From Drosophila persimilis (taxonomy: Eukaryota > Arthropoda > Insecta > Diptera > Drosophilidae): a DNA stretch of 64,000 bases. The notes beneath the pieces were generated by a model, which saw only the letters and a list, made by a program, of their open reading frames with translations, was not told where the DNA came from and did no database searches. A program made the translations under genes and the position numbers. The stretch's first letter is position 1. Each line of letters begins with the position of its first letter. Of this stretch, positions 54,052 to 64,000 are shown in pieces. Location of the stretch: the NCBI RefSeq assembly GCF_003286085.1, contig NW_020825294.1, positions 9,114,001 to 9,178,000 of the forward strand. Reading direction: 5' to 3'.

Positions 54052-54993
54052 ATGTATCGTTCTGCTTATCAGAAAGGGTTTCTAACAATCCTCTACAGCG
54101 TGGGCAGCTCACCTCTGCAGCAGTGGTCTTCTTATGTGAGTATGACCTACTTGACTATCCCAGTATAGCCCTAACAACCTGCGTCTCCGGCTAGACCAAA
54201 AATGGTTACATTAAGCGGATATACGATGATGATATCAAGTCTCTGGTGCTGGAGATAATTGGTTCCAATGTGTCGACCGCATTCATCCACTGCCCCAGTG
54301 AGTGCAAGGAGCAGCTCGGCATCAAGCTGCCGTTTTTGGTGCTTCTGATAAAGAACATGCATAAATATTTTTGCTTCGAAGTTAAGGTTCGTTTTCCTGA
54401 TTAAATATTATACGTCCACCACTTACTCTGGCATTCTCGTGCAGATTCAAGATGATCAGCGTTTCATGCGCCGCTTTCGCGTATCGAATTTCCAGAGCAA
54501 GACTTCTGTCAAGCCGTTCTGCACTGCCATGCCAATGGGCATGTCGCCTGGCTGGAACCAGATTCAGTTCAATCTCGCTGATTTCACACGGCGCGCCTAC
54601 GGCTCGAACTATCTGGAGACCGTATCGCTGCAGATACATGCCAATGTGCGCATTCGCCGCGTCTACTTTGCTGACAAGCTCTACACGGAAGCAGAGCTTC
54701 CCAATGATTACCGCTTGATGGGCAAGCCCAAGGATTTGAAGAAGCCGGAGAAGCAGTTTAAGGTGCCTCCTACTGCTCGTCCTCCATCGCCTCTGAATAC
54801 GGCGCGTGGTGAAGGACCGGTTAAGGCACCTCAGCCAGAGGCGCCGGTTCAGGAATCGGAGCCGGAGGCTGCTCCGGAGTTGAAGAAGGCACCGTCGCCT
54901 ACCGTCTCCGTGGGCGTGGTCTCAGCTGCTCCGGAGCCCGCAGCCGAGGAGCCCCCTACACAGACCGAGGCCACTGAGGAGGCCTACTACTAG
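54052..54993 (+). CDS. Divergent CFAP20/Bug22 paralogue with a C-terminal extension
   Basis: Three exons, 54052-54135, 54195-54386 and 54445-54993, phase 0 throughout; 274 residues. The second donor is GTTCGT, a weak GT site fixed by the protein alignment. Residues 1-200 form the DUF667/CFAP20 domain: [74 protein letters not shown]. Compared with the almost invariant Bug22/CFAP20 of animals, many otherwise fixed positions are changed and about 75 residues of Pro/Ala/Glu-rich tail are added. Family members sit on axonemal and centriolar microtubules and are needed for sperm tail structure. A divergent, intron-bearing copy with a very short upstream region (105 bp from the previous stop) suggests a testis-biased paralogue; this is inference. 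Confidence 0.85.
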
Positions 54994-55094
54994 AATTATA
55001 TCTATGTTTATATGTTCATTGTTAATTTAGTTAAACACAAGGGCAGGGGGCAGGGCACGACCATAAAATTCCCAGTAGTACATAGATAACATGG

Positions 55095-55100
55095 TTTATT
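55095..55100 (-). terminator. Polyadenylation signal of EMC3
   Basis: AATAAA on the minus strand, 86 bases past the EMC3 stop. Confidence 0.55.
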
Positions 55101-55185
55101 GTTACCAAAGTCTACTCTACAATTAAACAAAATCTTCTTTGTTATATTGGAAATTTGCTAGGACATCTAAATTGCGAAAACTTTC

Positions 55186-55992
55186 TTATTCACTTTGGTC
55201 GGAGGCTGCAACGATGTTTAGCATGTCGGCGTCTATGTTTTTCAGGGCATTGTGGTACTCTGTGATCTCCAGCGCCTCCCATTCCGCTTTGAAGGCTGCC
55301 TTAGGGTCCTGCGGCATGGTCATGGCGGCGCCAGTCATTGCATCTGCCTGTGCCTGAGTCTGGTCCGCGTGGTTGTTCTCGCCCAGGACTAACGTGTAGA
55401 TGGAGCGCAGGCCGAATACGTTGAGGAAATACCAGGAGGCGGATGAGACCCAGGCAGCGTCCAGGGAAGCTAGCTCAACTCCACGTTGTAACATGGGCTT
55501 GAAGCGCAAGGTCAGCGGAAACGGCACCTTGGTGGTCACGAAACCAGAGAACATCCAATTAATCCATCCTCCGATGACGACCATCGGCAATACGTTGATG
55601 AAGTTCCCTTTTACCATGTCAGTCAGCATGGCAGATGAGTTCTGGGCCACAGGCGCCCGCTTCTGGGTCTTGAAGTAGCCCGTTTCCTCGCTGTTAAAGT
55701 AGTTTTTCCTCATGGAGAATGACTGGGCGCTCAAGTATTTGCCATTTTCCCGCAGGAGGCGAGCGCGAATCATGGCTTGACTGCGAACGAACCGAAATCA
55801 CTTATAATCAATTGTCTTACGATGCACTTTGCTCGCGACTCACCTGTCCTGGATCTGGGTTATTTCGGCCTTCTTTTGGGTTGATATCAGAATAGACACA
55901 TAGTGGCGCACTATGCCAACCAAAAAGGTGATCAGCACTATGGGCAAGAAAACCCACACGCGAATGTCCGGATCAATGAGCAGCTCCGTCAT
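55186..55992 (-). CDS. EMC3: ER membrane protein complex subunit 3
   Basis: Two exons on the minus strand, 55992-55844 and 55780-55186, with a 63-bp GT-AG intron; 247 residues against about 260 in other animals. The N-terminus [18 protein letters not shown] starts directly with the lumenal stub and first transmembrane helix (about residues 14-33). A cytosolic amphipathic stretch with the conserved [13 protein letters not shown] follows. The second and third helices lie at [20 protein letters not shown] and around [18 protein letters not shown]. The [19 protein letters not shown] segment is highly conserved. EMC3 is the Oxa1/YidC-like catalytic subunit of the EMC insertase for tail-anchored and multipass proteins such as rhodopsin. 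It is convergent with the CFAP20 paralogue and divergent from Dpy-30L1, with a DRE 76 bases upstream. Confidence 0.95.
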
Positions 55993-56067
55993 TATTTGAT
56001 TAATAATTTATTTTAATTAATCAACTTTTTCGGTTTTTCAACAGGAACTAGGGTTGCTATATTCATA

Positions 56068-56075
56068 TATCGATA
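56068..56075. promoter_or_regulatory. DRE (DREF site) upstream of EMC3
   Basis: Palindromic TATCGATA 76 bases upstream of the EMC3 start codon. DREF sites mark promoters of growth and housekeeping genes in flies. Confidence 0.65.
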
Positions 56076-56477
56076 TGTATACATTTTTGTATAATATTTT
56101 ATGCAATCGGTATTTTTCTCCAATATGTAGAAATGGATTAGGAAATGGAATGAATATTATTTGACTGCATTATGCACTAAAGTGTTTGCTTCAATATTTT
56201 AAAGAGCCCTTGGTCCAAACATTTAAATAAAAAACATGGAAACTCTAGCAGGAATTGATGTATGACATTAGACTTTGCTAAATTTGCTGCCAAGGGAAGA
56301 TAGCATGATAGACGGTTAGTGACCGATTTTTTGGAACTTAGTCTAGTTTTATTGGTAATTGGTAAATTTTGCGTATGGGAATATATGTTAAATCCATGCT
56401 GCTTATTAGTTTTCTCGAAAACCGGCGCAGGAAATTTTACTTCTTGGCCAATTATTGTCTATACAACTCGATACATC

Positions 56478-56485
56478 TATCGATA
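56478..56485. promoter_or_regulatory. DRE (DREF site) upstream of Dpy-30L1
   Basis: TATCGATA about 119 bases before the ATG at 56604. Confidence 0.65.
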
Positions 56486-56603
56486 CCTTAAAGTGACTTA
56501 CACTAAGTATGACCATATCTTGGATGTATATTTTGACCACGGCGAATTCTGTCAGGCGACGCCAGCTAAATAATTTTAATTAAACCAAAGGATCGATATA
56601 GCT

Positions 56604-56975
56604 ATGGAGGCCAAATCGGAGGCACCCATATCCCCAGCCTCGACGCCGAACGCTACCGCAGTGACTGCAGAGGCAGCCAAGGAGCAAAACTGCACTAGCA
56701 ATTCGCAAGGCAACTCGGTCCCCGCGGCGGGAACCGGAGCGCCACCAGCCCAGGCAACAGCTTCAGCCCAGCAACCACCCATCAAGAAGCCGAGCCCCAG
56801 CTCGCTACCCACACGCCAGTATTTGGACCAGACGGTGGCTCCCGTGCTACTCCACGGACTACAGGCTCTCGCGCGGGAACGTCCCACAGACCCTATTCAA
56901 TTCCTGGCCTCCTACTTGCTGAAACACAGCAATGGATGTGAGGACAATGCCCCGGTCACCGAAGGAAACTCCTAG
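56604..56975 (+). CDS. Dpy-30L1: Dpy-30-like subunit of COMPASS methyltransferase complexes
   Basis: Single-exon gene of 123 residues. The N-terminal 65 residues are a disordered Ala/Pro/Thr/Gln-rich extension. The C-terminal half is the Dpy-30 dimerisation motif: [19 protein letters not shown], then [21 protein letters not shown], a helical pair forming an X-type four-helix bundle that binds Ash2. The short acidic tail ends EGNS. The protein is a core stimulatory subunit of SET1/MLL H3K4 methyltransferase complexes in the nucleus. AATAAA at 57034-57039 follows the stop, and the gene converges on Nup107 with 123 bases between the two stops. Flies have two Dpy-30-like genes; the long N-terminus and neighbours fit Dpy-30L1 rather than the testis copy L2 (inference). 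Confidence 0.9.
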   Translation: MEAKSEAPISPASTPNATAVTAEAAKEQNCTSNSQGNSVPAAGTGAPPAQATASAQQPPIKKPSPSSLPTRQYLDQTVAPVLLHGLQALARERPTDPIQFLASYLLKHSNGCEDNAPVTEGNS

Positions 56976-57033
56976 ACATACGTAGCACGTGACCTTGCCT
57001 CTCCCTATCCCCTTCCCACTACATTCTTAAGCC

Positions 57034-57039
57034 AATAAA
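57034..57039 (+). terminator. Polyadenylation signal of Dpy-30L1
   Basis: AATAAA, 58 bases downstream of the stop codon, inside the short gap before the convergent Nup107 3' end. Confidence 0.65.
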
Positions 57040-57098
57040 AATCTATAAATAAACGTTTAAAATTAGATATATATCGCAAACAAATCGAATTCGAACTT

Positions 57099-59682
57099 CT
57101 AGACGGTAATGGGGTAGCCCCAGGGATCCAGTTTCGAGTTGAGCAGCTCCAGGGAAGTGTCGGCAATCTTGGAGAGCAGCTCGGCCATCTGGTGCTTGGT
57201 GTAGACTTTGTAAAGCTGACGATGTTCGCTGGCTAATTCATCTGCCAGGCGCACACAGCCAACAAGGTCTCCGGACTTAGACATAACTTCATGAAGGAGG
57301 AGTGCGATCTCGGGCAGACAGATGGAGCGCAGCTTTTCCATCTGCAGCTGTCGATTCTCCCAATTGAGCTGCGCAGCATTTGCCGGCTCCTTAGAGATGA
57401 AGGGGTCGACTAGCCAGCCTTTTTCCGGGAACGTCAAAATGTTGTATAAAGCTTCCGTTGTCTCTGGCGAATTGGGAATAGAATCACACGATGATTGAAT
57501 GGACTTTAAATTGATTGTTATGCTTACGCTTTGCCTCCTCCTTGACCTTCTGCTCCCATCTTTCCAGCTCACTGCGATAGGTCTGCTGCTTTAGCTCGCA
57601 CACCAGCCGCTCCGTGAAGTTGTCCTGGCTGGTAGCCCCAATGACCACCGGCTTCTGCGGAGGATTCTTGTAAAGGCAATTCCACTCAACGAAGCTGTCG
57701 ACGCCAGTGAGGTAGACCTTGTAGCAAAGATATTCCTTCAAGCTGCACTCCTCGCGAGGGGGCAGATTATCCAAGGAGCCTACAGTACCTATTAGACGGG
57801 TGACCACGTCGCCGGGCACCATCAGGAATGTTTGGCGCATGCACTCGATCTTGTTAGAAGCCAGATAAATACGCATCATGGCACATGCTTGCCAGAGAAG
57901 TTCGCTCCGCTGTTCCGGCAGAAAGATGAGCCACTCCAGAGCAGCGATCTTGAACTGGTCCGAAGCAGATATTTCTCCTGCATGCGGTTCCCCGAGATCT
58001 CCCAGTGGATACTGAGCGTGTCGTATATTTTCCACAGTAAAGCGGGTGATCTGCTCCACGTCCAGTCCCGCTTGCAATGCAGAGTCGATGGCCAGCTCTC
58101 GCGCACGTTTCTGCTCAACTTTTTCAAGGAATTGAGAGTAGAGTTTTACTTGGAGCCGGTTGGACAAGGGCGCACAATAGTAGGCAATAAGCTGGGCATC
58201 TCCACGAGCGAGCAACGCCTCTACATAGGAAGCGATGATTTTTTCAGCCATCTTTTCGTTTTCGACACGTCCAATCTGCCGCAGGAACAGAACAATGTGG
58301 GCCATAAAGCGGAGCTGGTGAGAAGACAGCTTGCTGATGTCCGTCTCTAACCAGCGCACCATTTGCTGGATCAACTCGCCACACGTGTCCAGGATGAGAT
58401 GTCTCTGTATGATGCCCAAGTGGCCCTTGGCAAAGTCCTTCACAGACACATCTTTGGCTACATTCAGTTCGTCGAAAATTTGCTCCAATGTCATTTTTCC
58501 GTTCCAATAGTCCTCGGGCATGTCCTGATAACGCTTCGTGCAGTATTCTCGAATCTCCGATTCCACACGAATGTCGATTTGAACCTTGATGTGGGCCCAG
58601 AGCAGATCATGCCAATTGCTGTGTGGCAGTGCTTTTAAAGAAGTCAAGTGTCCCGAAAAGACGCCGGCTGTGGCGCGTGTGAACACGTCGTAGCGGTTCG
58701 AATCGGCCACACGCCAGGCGCACCTTTTCCACACATCGCGACGAGGGTTTCCCTCAATGGGCAGTTTCTCGTTGACCAGGGATCCGCCGAGCTCAAAGTT
58801 TGGATCCTCGTGGAGCCTCCATCCCTCCAGTATGGCAGCTTTCCACGTCTGGCCGTAGTGCTTGCACAACTTAAGGGCATCATCGATACTTCCTCTCCTG
58901 ATAGCCCCGAAAATCGCGCGGCCCAACCTCATATTGTCTTCCTCGTCTAGAGCGTGCAGAGGACGATTCTCTCTCACAGGAGCATCGGGATCCAAGCTCG
59001 TGACAATTTCATGCTTTTTCCCGAACGCAACTCCCTGTAAATTCTCTAACTGGAAGAGCGTGTTCTCCCAGGCCATCATCCGGTCGTGGTAGTGAAGCAA
59101 ATTCTCTGCATCCTTCCCGTCGTAGCTGGCCTCCAGCCAGTCGACAACCAGCTGGTACTCCCTCAGGGTGGAATTGATGGCATACAGCTGAGTGATTACC
59201 ATTTTCTCACTGCCTCCAAGAGTGCCTCCTTCCTGCATTTCATCGTCTGCTTGGGTATCCGTCTGTACCAATATTCGATCATAGTAGATGCCATGGAGCA
59301 AGCGCCAAGTGTTGATCTCCTGCTTTAGCCAATTAATGCTGGCCGTTCTGTGCGCGGCGCCCTGCTCTCCGCCCATTCCCTCTTCAATTTCCAGCTGCAG
59401 TTGCTCCACGACCGCCTTGCACGCTAGGGACAAGCTCAGCAAAACATCGAAGGTCTCCGACTCGCTGGTGTGCGCTTGCAGGATATTAAAGAATTGGGTG
59501 AACAGGACATCCATCCGGCTCCTGCCCCGGTTCGAATCATCCGTGTCCATTAGCGTTTCACTCAATGTCGTCACATTGTTTTCGGGACGCATCGAGCGGG
59601 ATAGAGTCTTCTGTAAATTAGAGCTATTCGCACTCGTTCGCAGCAATCCACTGCTACTCATTCGGAATAGGCTGTCGGCCAT
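57099..59682 (-). CDS. Nup107: Nucleoporin Nup107
   Basis: Two exons on the minus strand, 59682-57528 and 57463-57099, with a 64-bp GT-AG intron near the 3' end that splits a codon after its first base; 839 residues. The ATG at 59682 (MADSLFRMSS) is chosen because the upstream frame opens only at a TTG. After a Ser/Thr-rich N-terminal tail, the protein is all alpha-helical (ACE1-type solenoid). Family landmarks include LKQEINTWRLLHGIYYDR, the RGSIDDALKLCKHYGQTWKAA segment and NSNRYDVFTRA-type sequence, and a C-terminal domain with LLSKIADTSLELLNSKLDPWGYPI that contacts Nup133. It belongs to the Y-complex scaffold of the nuclear pore and also works in meiotic spindle assembly and gonad development in flies. 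Confidence 0.95.
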
Positions 59683-60978
59683 GGTCGGTTGCAAACTTAT
59701 TTGCTGTTTGTTAAATCAAATCAACACAAAAATACACGACGATAAAATGCCGGCTCCAAATCAGTACTGCCAGTTTGGCATATTTCAAGCTAGATCTCAC
59801 ATTTTGAGCATTGAGTACCTAAAAAGTTTGTAGCCAAAACTACTACTATACAATATATGCATGTAATTTCAAAAGGCAGTGCCAAAAAGACGGAGAGGAT
59901 AGGATGTGTTCATTTCAATAAAAAAAAACTACACCACGAAATGTATTTTTTTTTACTTGTGTTCAGTCTGTCTTATTTTTAGCTCATTTATTTTCTGCCT
60001 TAGCCACTTCTGGTATCTAGCTTATATTGTCTCGAAATTCTAACGATAGGTATCGATAAATGGGTGGTATGTTATCACTGGATGTTATTTAAAATGCTAC
60101 TGAAAACATTTAATAAAAATTGAAAATCCTGAATTAAACTTAAGCTTTTTGTGGTAAACTGTAACTTAATGCACATTTGTCAGAGAGGAGTCGACAGCTG
60201 AAGTACTAAAATTTTAATTTGATTTTGGATGCTTAATTTTTAGTAATATATATATATTTATATCAGATAAACTAAAGAAATAAATTTAATTTCAGATTTA
60301 ACAGCACAATACACACTATTTTTCAGTTAATTAATTGCTGGCAATCGCAAGTATGTATTGAACGGTTTAGGCAGGTGTTTAGAGGAGTGTACACGTCTGG
60401 CTTGAATGATCGTATGTCGTATGCTGTCATGCAGACGCCGTCTGAGCGTCGCTCACCTACCCAACATAAAACATTTTTCTTTTATTTGTTGTAACCATTA
60501 AGAGGACGCTTGCGACTTTAATGCTCTTCCTTTGTTTTATGCGCTGAGCGCTGCCCCTTGGCAGCGTCTGTTTGTGTACACCAAGACGAGAATTGGCCGA
60601 TAAACGCGAATGAATATGCTGAAGCTCTAGAATTCAAATTACAAGAACAAACAGTTCACCTTTGCTGAACGCGCAAAAGCTGAAAAGTTGAAACATGTTA
60701 GTTATACTAAAACCAAACACGCAAGCACGAAACCTGAATAGTACCATAGTGATATAATATACAAATGTATGTATGCACGTACATGCATATGTGTGTAATT
60801 GTTTGCTAATCGTTGAAACTGGAAAATAAACATTAAACTCACCTAAGGTACGAGAGCATTGATTTTTCATCTGACGCTTCTTATTTTTGTTGTTTTTTGT
60901 TGTTGTTGCTGTTGCTACCGCTATTGCCATTGCTGTTGTTGTTCTGTTGCAGCCTTTACATACACACGACACGTCAAG
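59683..60978. other. Divergent promoter region between Nup107 and the zinc-finger gene
   Basis: About 1.3 kb. A DRE (TATCGATA) lies at 60051-60058, some 370 bases from the Nup107 start. Near 60420-60470 there is a GC-rich stretch with the perfect inverted word CAGACG/CGTCTG. At about 60890-60952 a TTGTTG/CTGTTG-rich tract ending in CAG forms a strong 3' splice site, so the zinc-finger gene probably has a non-coding first exon upstream. No other gene seen. Confidence 0.6.
60051..60058. promoter_or_regulatory. DRE (DREF site) between Nup107 and the zinc-finger gene
   Basis: Palindromic TATCGATA about 370 bases upstream of Nup107; it could serve either gene. Confidence 0.5.
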
Positions 60979-63093
60979 ATGGCCGTGCAACTGAAGCATA
61001 ATTACCACCACCTGCCATTGACCATCACGCCGATCCTGTGCCAGCCAGTGCTGAAGCCGGCTCCGGTGCCACCGAAGCCGGAGGCCCCCGACCTAACGTT
61101 TCACTGTATGTGCTGCTCGGAGTACTTTGTACATCCCCTGGCCCTGTACCAGCACATGAATAGCCGCCATCCGAACGAGCCAGCACAAGAGCAGAAGCCA
61201 GGGGAGTCCCAGGAGCAGCAGGTGGAGGAGGGCGAGGACTACAGTTGGATATTCGAGCCAGTCTGCGAGCTGGAGGAACAGGAGCAGCAGTCACAGCCTG
61301 CCAGTGACGACAGCGACTCATCCGACGAGGACGACAGCGATGATGATGACAGCTCCGATGATGATGATGACGACAGCAGCTCCAGTTCCAGCTCCAGCAA
61401 CTCGTCCAGCTCGACCAGCTCCATGCCCAGTTCCACCAGCAACTCCACTACCCAGCAGAGTCAGAGTCAGAGTCAAGAGCCCATGGACTCCTTAAGCAAA
61501 GGAGTTGGAGTCTCCTTCGGCGAGTTGGAGTCTGCGCACCCCATGAGGTGTCTGCTTGCCGGACCGCATCCAAACGAATTCCATCTGCAAATGGCAGATT
61601 CTCGGGAGTCCACTTCGATTATTCTACTGCAACCATCCATGAGCATCACCCCACTCAGTACGCCCGTGAGCCAGCCTCATCCGCCTCCACCGCCGCTGCC
61701 CCCGATGAGCATCTCCCTGGAGCCTGCTCCTATCAAGCGTCGGCGCGGTCGTCGCAGCAAGGCGAACAATCCCATGCTGGACTCTGCATTGGCCGCGAAT
61801 CCAGCGGCGCAGAAATGCTTTCAGTGCTCCCACTGCGAGGCCAGCTTCCCCAATGCTGGCGACCTCTCCAAGCATGTGCGATCGCACATCACCAACAAGC
61901 CCTTCCAATGCTCAATTTGCCAAAAAACCTTCACCCACATCGGCAGTCTCAACACACACATCAGGATCCACAGCGGCGAAAAGCCGTACAAGTGCGAGAT
62001 CTGTCCGAAGGCGTTCACCCAGTCCAGCAGTCTAATGGTCCACATGCGATCCCATGCCGTGCGCAAGCCGCATCAGTGCGTGCAGTGCGACAAGGGATTC
62101 GTGAACTACACCTCGCTCCTGCTGCATCAGAAGACGCACACAGCACCAACGGAGACCTTTGCATGTCCGGAGTGCGAGAGGGAGTTCAAGGCGGAGGCAC
62201 TACTGGACGAGCACATGAGAATGCACACCCAGGAGCTGGTTTACCAGTGCGCCATTTGCCGCGAGGCCTTTCGCGTCAGCTCCGAGCTGGTTCAGCATAT
62301 GAAAAATCATATGGGCGAGAAACCGTTCACCTGCTCCCTCTGCGATCGCTCCTTCACGCAGTCGGGCAGCCTCAACATACACATGCGCATACACACCGGG
62401 GAGAAGCCCTTTCAGTGCAAGCTGTGCGAAAAATGCTTCACGCAGGCCTCCAGCCTCAGCGTTCACATGAAGATCCATGCTGGCGAGAAGCCCTTTCCCT
62501 GCCACATCTGCGGCAAGTCCTACAGCCAGCAGGCATATCTGAATAAGCACATCCAGAGCCACAATCGAGCAGACAGTGTCCCAGGAGTGACACCTACACC
62601 GGTGCCCATGCAGCGGCACGAGACTCTAGTGTGTATTGTCTGCGGGTCATTGCACGCCGACGCCACCGCCCTGGCCCTGCACGTGACCAGCCAGCATGCA
62701 GCTCTCTTGGACAACATTAAGCACACTGCGATGCCCACACCAGCTCCATTGGATGGCAAGTGCAGCCTGATACAGCAGCAGGCCTACATGCAGCGCGTTC
62801 AGTCGATGCTGCAGCAGATGAGCCAGCAGCAGCAGCAACTGCCAGCCATGGACTCCACTGGCGAGGACGAGGAGGATCCCGAAGAGGAGGAAGATCTTGA
62901 AGAGGAGGAGGAGGAGTCGCTGCCAGAGGCCGATGATTGCGAGCCCAGTGTTTCTGCTTCCGAGCAGGAGACCGTAATGGACTCGGACATGTATTACGAG
63001 GAGTTTGCCGACATGGACGTGGGCTGCCAGGAGGAGGTGTGCGGCGACTATGTCGATAATGAGGAAGAGGTCTGCACGGAGGAGTTCATTTAA
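60979..63093 (+). CDS. C2H2 zinc-finger transcription factor, 11 fingers
   Basis: Single coding exon of 704 residues starting at ATG 60979 (MAVQLKHNYHH). The frame is open further upstream, but that part is the pyrimidine-rich end of an intron with a 3' splice site at about 60952. Layout: one isolated finger at about residues 43-64 (CMCCSEYF...HMNSRH); a long acidic Ser/Asp region with runs of Asp and Ser; a basic RRRGRRSK patch just before the cluster; then nine tandem C2H2 fingers (about residues 280-530) joined mostly by TGEKPF-type linkers; an eleventh finger (CIVCGSLHADATALALH); and a Gln- and Glu-rich tail ending EEVCTEEFI. This architecture is that of a sequence-specific nuclear regulator. 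I cannot name the orthologue with confidence. Confidence 0.92.
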   Translation: MAVQLKHNYHHLPLTITPILCQPVLKPAPVPPKPEAPDLTFHCMCCSEYFVHPLALYQHMNSRHPNEPAQEQKPGESQEQQVEEGEDYSWIFEPVCELEEQEQQSQPASDDSDSSDEDDSDDDDSSDDDDDDSSSSSSSSNSSSSTSSMPSSTSNSTTQQSQSQSQEPMDSLSKGVGVSFGELESAHPMRCLLAGPHPNEFHLQMADSRESTSIILLQPSMSITPLSTPVSQPHPPPPPLPPMSISLEPAPIKRRRGRRSKANNPMLDSALAANPAAQKCFQCSHCEASFPNAGDLSKHVRSHITNKPFQCSICQKTFTHIGSLNTHIRIHSGEKPYKCEICPKAFTQSSSLMVHMRSHAVRKPHQCVQCDKGFVNYTSLLLHQKTHTAPTETFACPECEREFKAEALLDEHMRMHTQELVYQCAICREAFRVSSELVQHMKNHMGEKPFTCSLCDRSFTQSGSLNIHMRIHTGEKPFQCKLCEKCFTQASSLSVHMKIHAGEKPFPCHICGKSYSQQAYLNKHIQSHNRADSVPGVTPTPVPMQRHETLVCIVCGSLHADATALALHVTSQHAALLDNIKHTAMPTPAPLDGKCSLIQQQAYMQRVQSMLQQMSQQQQQLPAMDSTGEDEEDPEEEEDLEEEEEESLPEADDCEPSVSASEQETVMDSDMYYEEFADMDVGCQEEVCGDYVDNEEEVCTEEFI

Positions 63094-64000
63094 ATTTAAG
63101 GAGCTTACGTTTTGGCCATCGACCATAAATAATTGTCCCGCATATTTACACAAGGAATGTGGATCGGTTCCCGAATGCTCAGCAGATCTTCTCAACTTTT
63201 GGGATTGGATTCGATGATATTCTCGAACCGTTTGCATTCCATGCCTTATCACCGTTTGCTCATCATTATCTTGTATCCTTTAGTAGAGTCGTTATTTATT
63301 TTAATTTACCAGAAACTTGTTCTATGTCTAGTAGTACAACATCTCATGTTTCTCCATCACACCCCTGGTAGCAGGTACCACTTCTCATATAAAATAAGAA
63401 TTATATTATCCAGAGTCTAGAACACTCTTGGAACGGATGCATTGTTTTGCACATTATCTTCTAAAGGTATTAAATTTACATTTTGTTAGTATTAAGACTA
63501 CTCGTATTTTAAGCTGGTCATTTAGTCGCCTAAATGATATTCCCAATTACCGATTCCCACGTTGAGGCAAGGCACAAACTGCAAGCCTCGACAATTCCAC
63601 TCTGCATAATTCCCAATATACATACATATATTGTAAAGTCGCCTTAGAGCACACCCTGAAGAGATTACATTAATCGTTACTAAAAAGCAAACCAGTCAAA
63701 CGAATTTTAATGTGTTCGCACGCCAGAACCAGTCGTCCCAGATCATTCAAATCCAGCGTTGGATCGGTTGGGGCCAAGTCGGAGGATCCAGTAGGCGTAC
63801 AGTGCTTACTTGCAGATACAGTACTATTACGTTTGGAAATATTCAGGACTGGTAATCTTTCAATCCCATTTGAATTGTGTGTTTAAGGTTTTCAGCTGTT
63901 GGCGAACTGCCAACTTGTTGGAAACTGCGATAGTATCAAACTCTGCGATACTATCAATAGTTGGCGGCAGATATCGGAAATTGAAATGCCGCCGTTTGGA
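63094..64000. other. 3' flank of the zinc-finger gene, no further gene recognised
   Basis: AT-rich sequence likely containing the 3' untranslated region. No AATAAA is seen in the first 400 bases. An inverted pair GATAGTATC / GATACTATC lies at 63929-63937 and 63947-63955. Confidence 0.45.

Noticed and set aside
60859..60978. N-terminal extension of the zinc-finger protein rich in Cys/Val
   Set aside because: It is the TTGTTG pyrimidine-rich end of an intron followed by a 3' splice site; it opens with ATT, not ATG.
1..64000. CRISPR array, tRNA or rRNA genes
   Set aside because: No regularly spaced identical repeats and no tRNA or rRNA signature were seen; the tandem repeats found are coding or microsatellite.

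Overview
The window is nuclear DNA from a Drosophila species. Short GT-AG introns, TATA boxes about 30 bp upstream of small secretory genes, DREF sites (TATCGATA), a core-promoter Motif 1 (GGTCACACT) and recognisable fly orthologues (Nup107, EMC3, Dpy-30L1, the glycine-cleavage T protein) all point this way. The gene set recalls the 31-32 region of D. melanogaster 2L (Muller element B). A degenerate repeat at about 7.1-7.9 kb resembles the DINE-1/SGM Helitron-like family that is common in the obscura group, so an obscura-group fly is my best guess. The species assignment is inference; no search was run. All exon boundaries were read by eye from splice consensus, reading phase and protein-family alignment.

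Left part (1-19 kb): six single-exon genes for secreted glycine-rich proteins (one on +, five on -). Each has a signal peptide, most have a TATA box and short runs of Asn-Ala or Ser-Ala, and they grow from 89 to 831 residues. The two largest contain internal tandem repeats. The spacers are AT-rich and hold TE remnants.

Middle (20-26 kb): two tandem acid-lipase (alpha/beta hydrolase) genes on -. The first has an apparent C-terminal frameshift. The second is split by a long intron that contains, on the opposite strand, the whole gene for mitochondrial aminomethyltransferase (glycine cleavage T protein). After this come about 9 kb with no recognisable gene, a small C-type lectin gene (35.6 kb), a non-autonomous Transib-like transposon with perfect 36-bp inverted repeats and a 5-bp target duplication (37.6-38.8 kb), and an intronless ERp44-like thioredoxin-fold gene ending in HDEL (40.3-41.5 kb).

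Right part (47-64 kb): a pancreatic-type lipase gene preceded by a second, homologous pair of signal-peptide exons with the same intron phases (possible alternative first exons). Then comes a compact block of mostly housekeeping genes: an RTF2-family gene, a divergent CFAP20/Bug22 paralogue with a long Pro/Ala/Glu tail, EMC3, Dpy-30L1 and Nup107. Last is an 11-finger C2H2 zinc-finger gene with acidic tracts. The glycine-rich proteins, both lipase types and the lectin are all predicted to be secreted, which suggests extracellular or tissue-surface functions for the left two thirds. The right third serves chromatin, the nuclear pore, the ER membrane and transcription.
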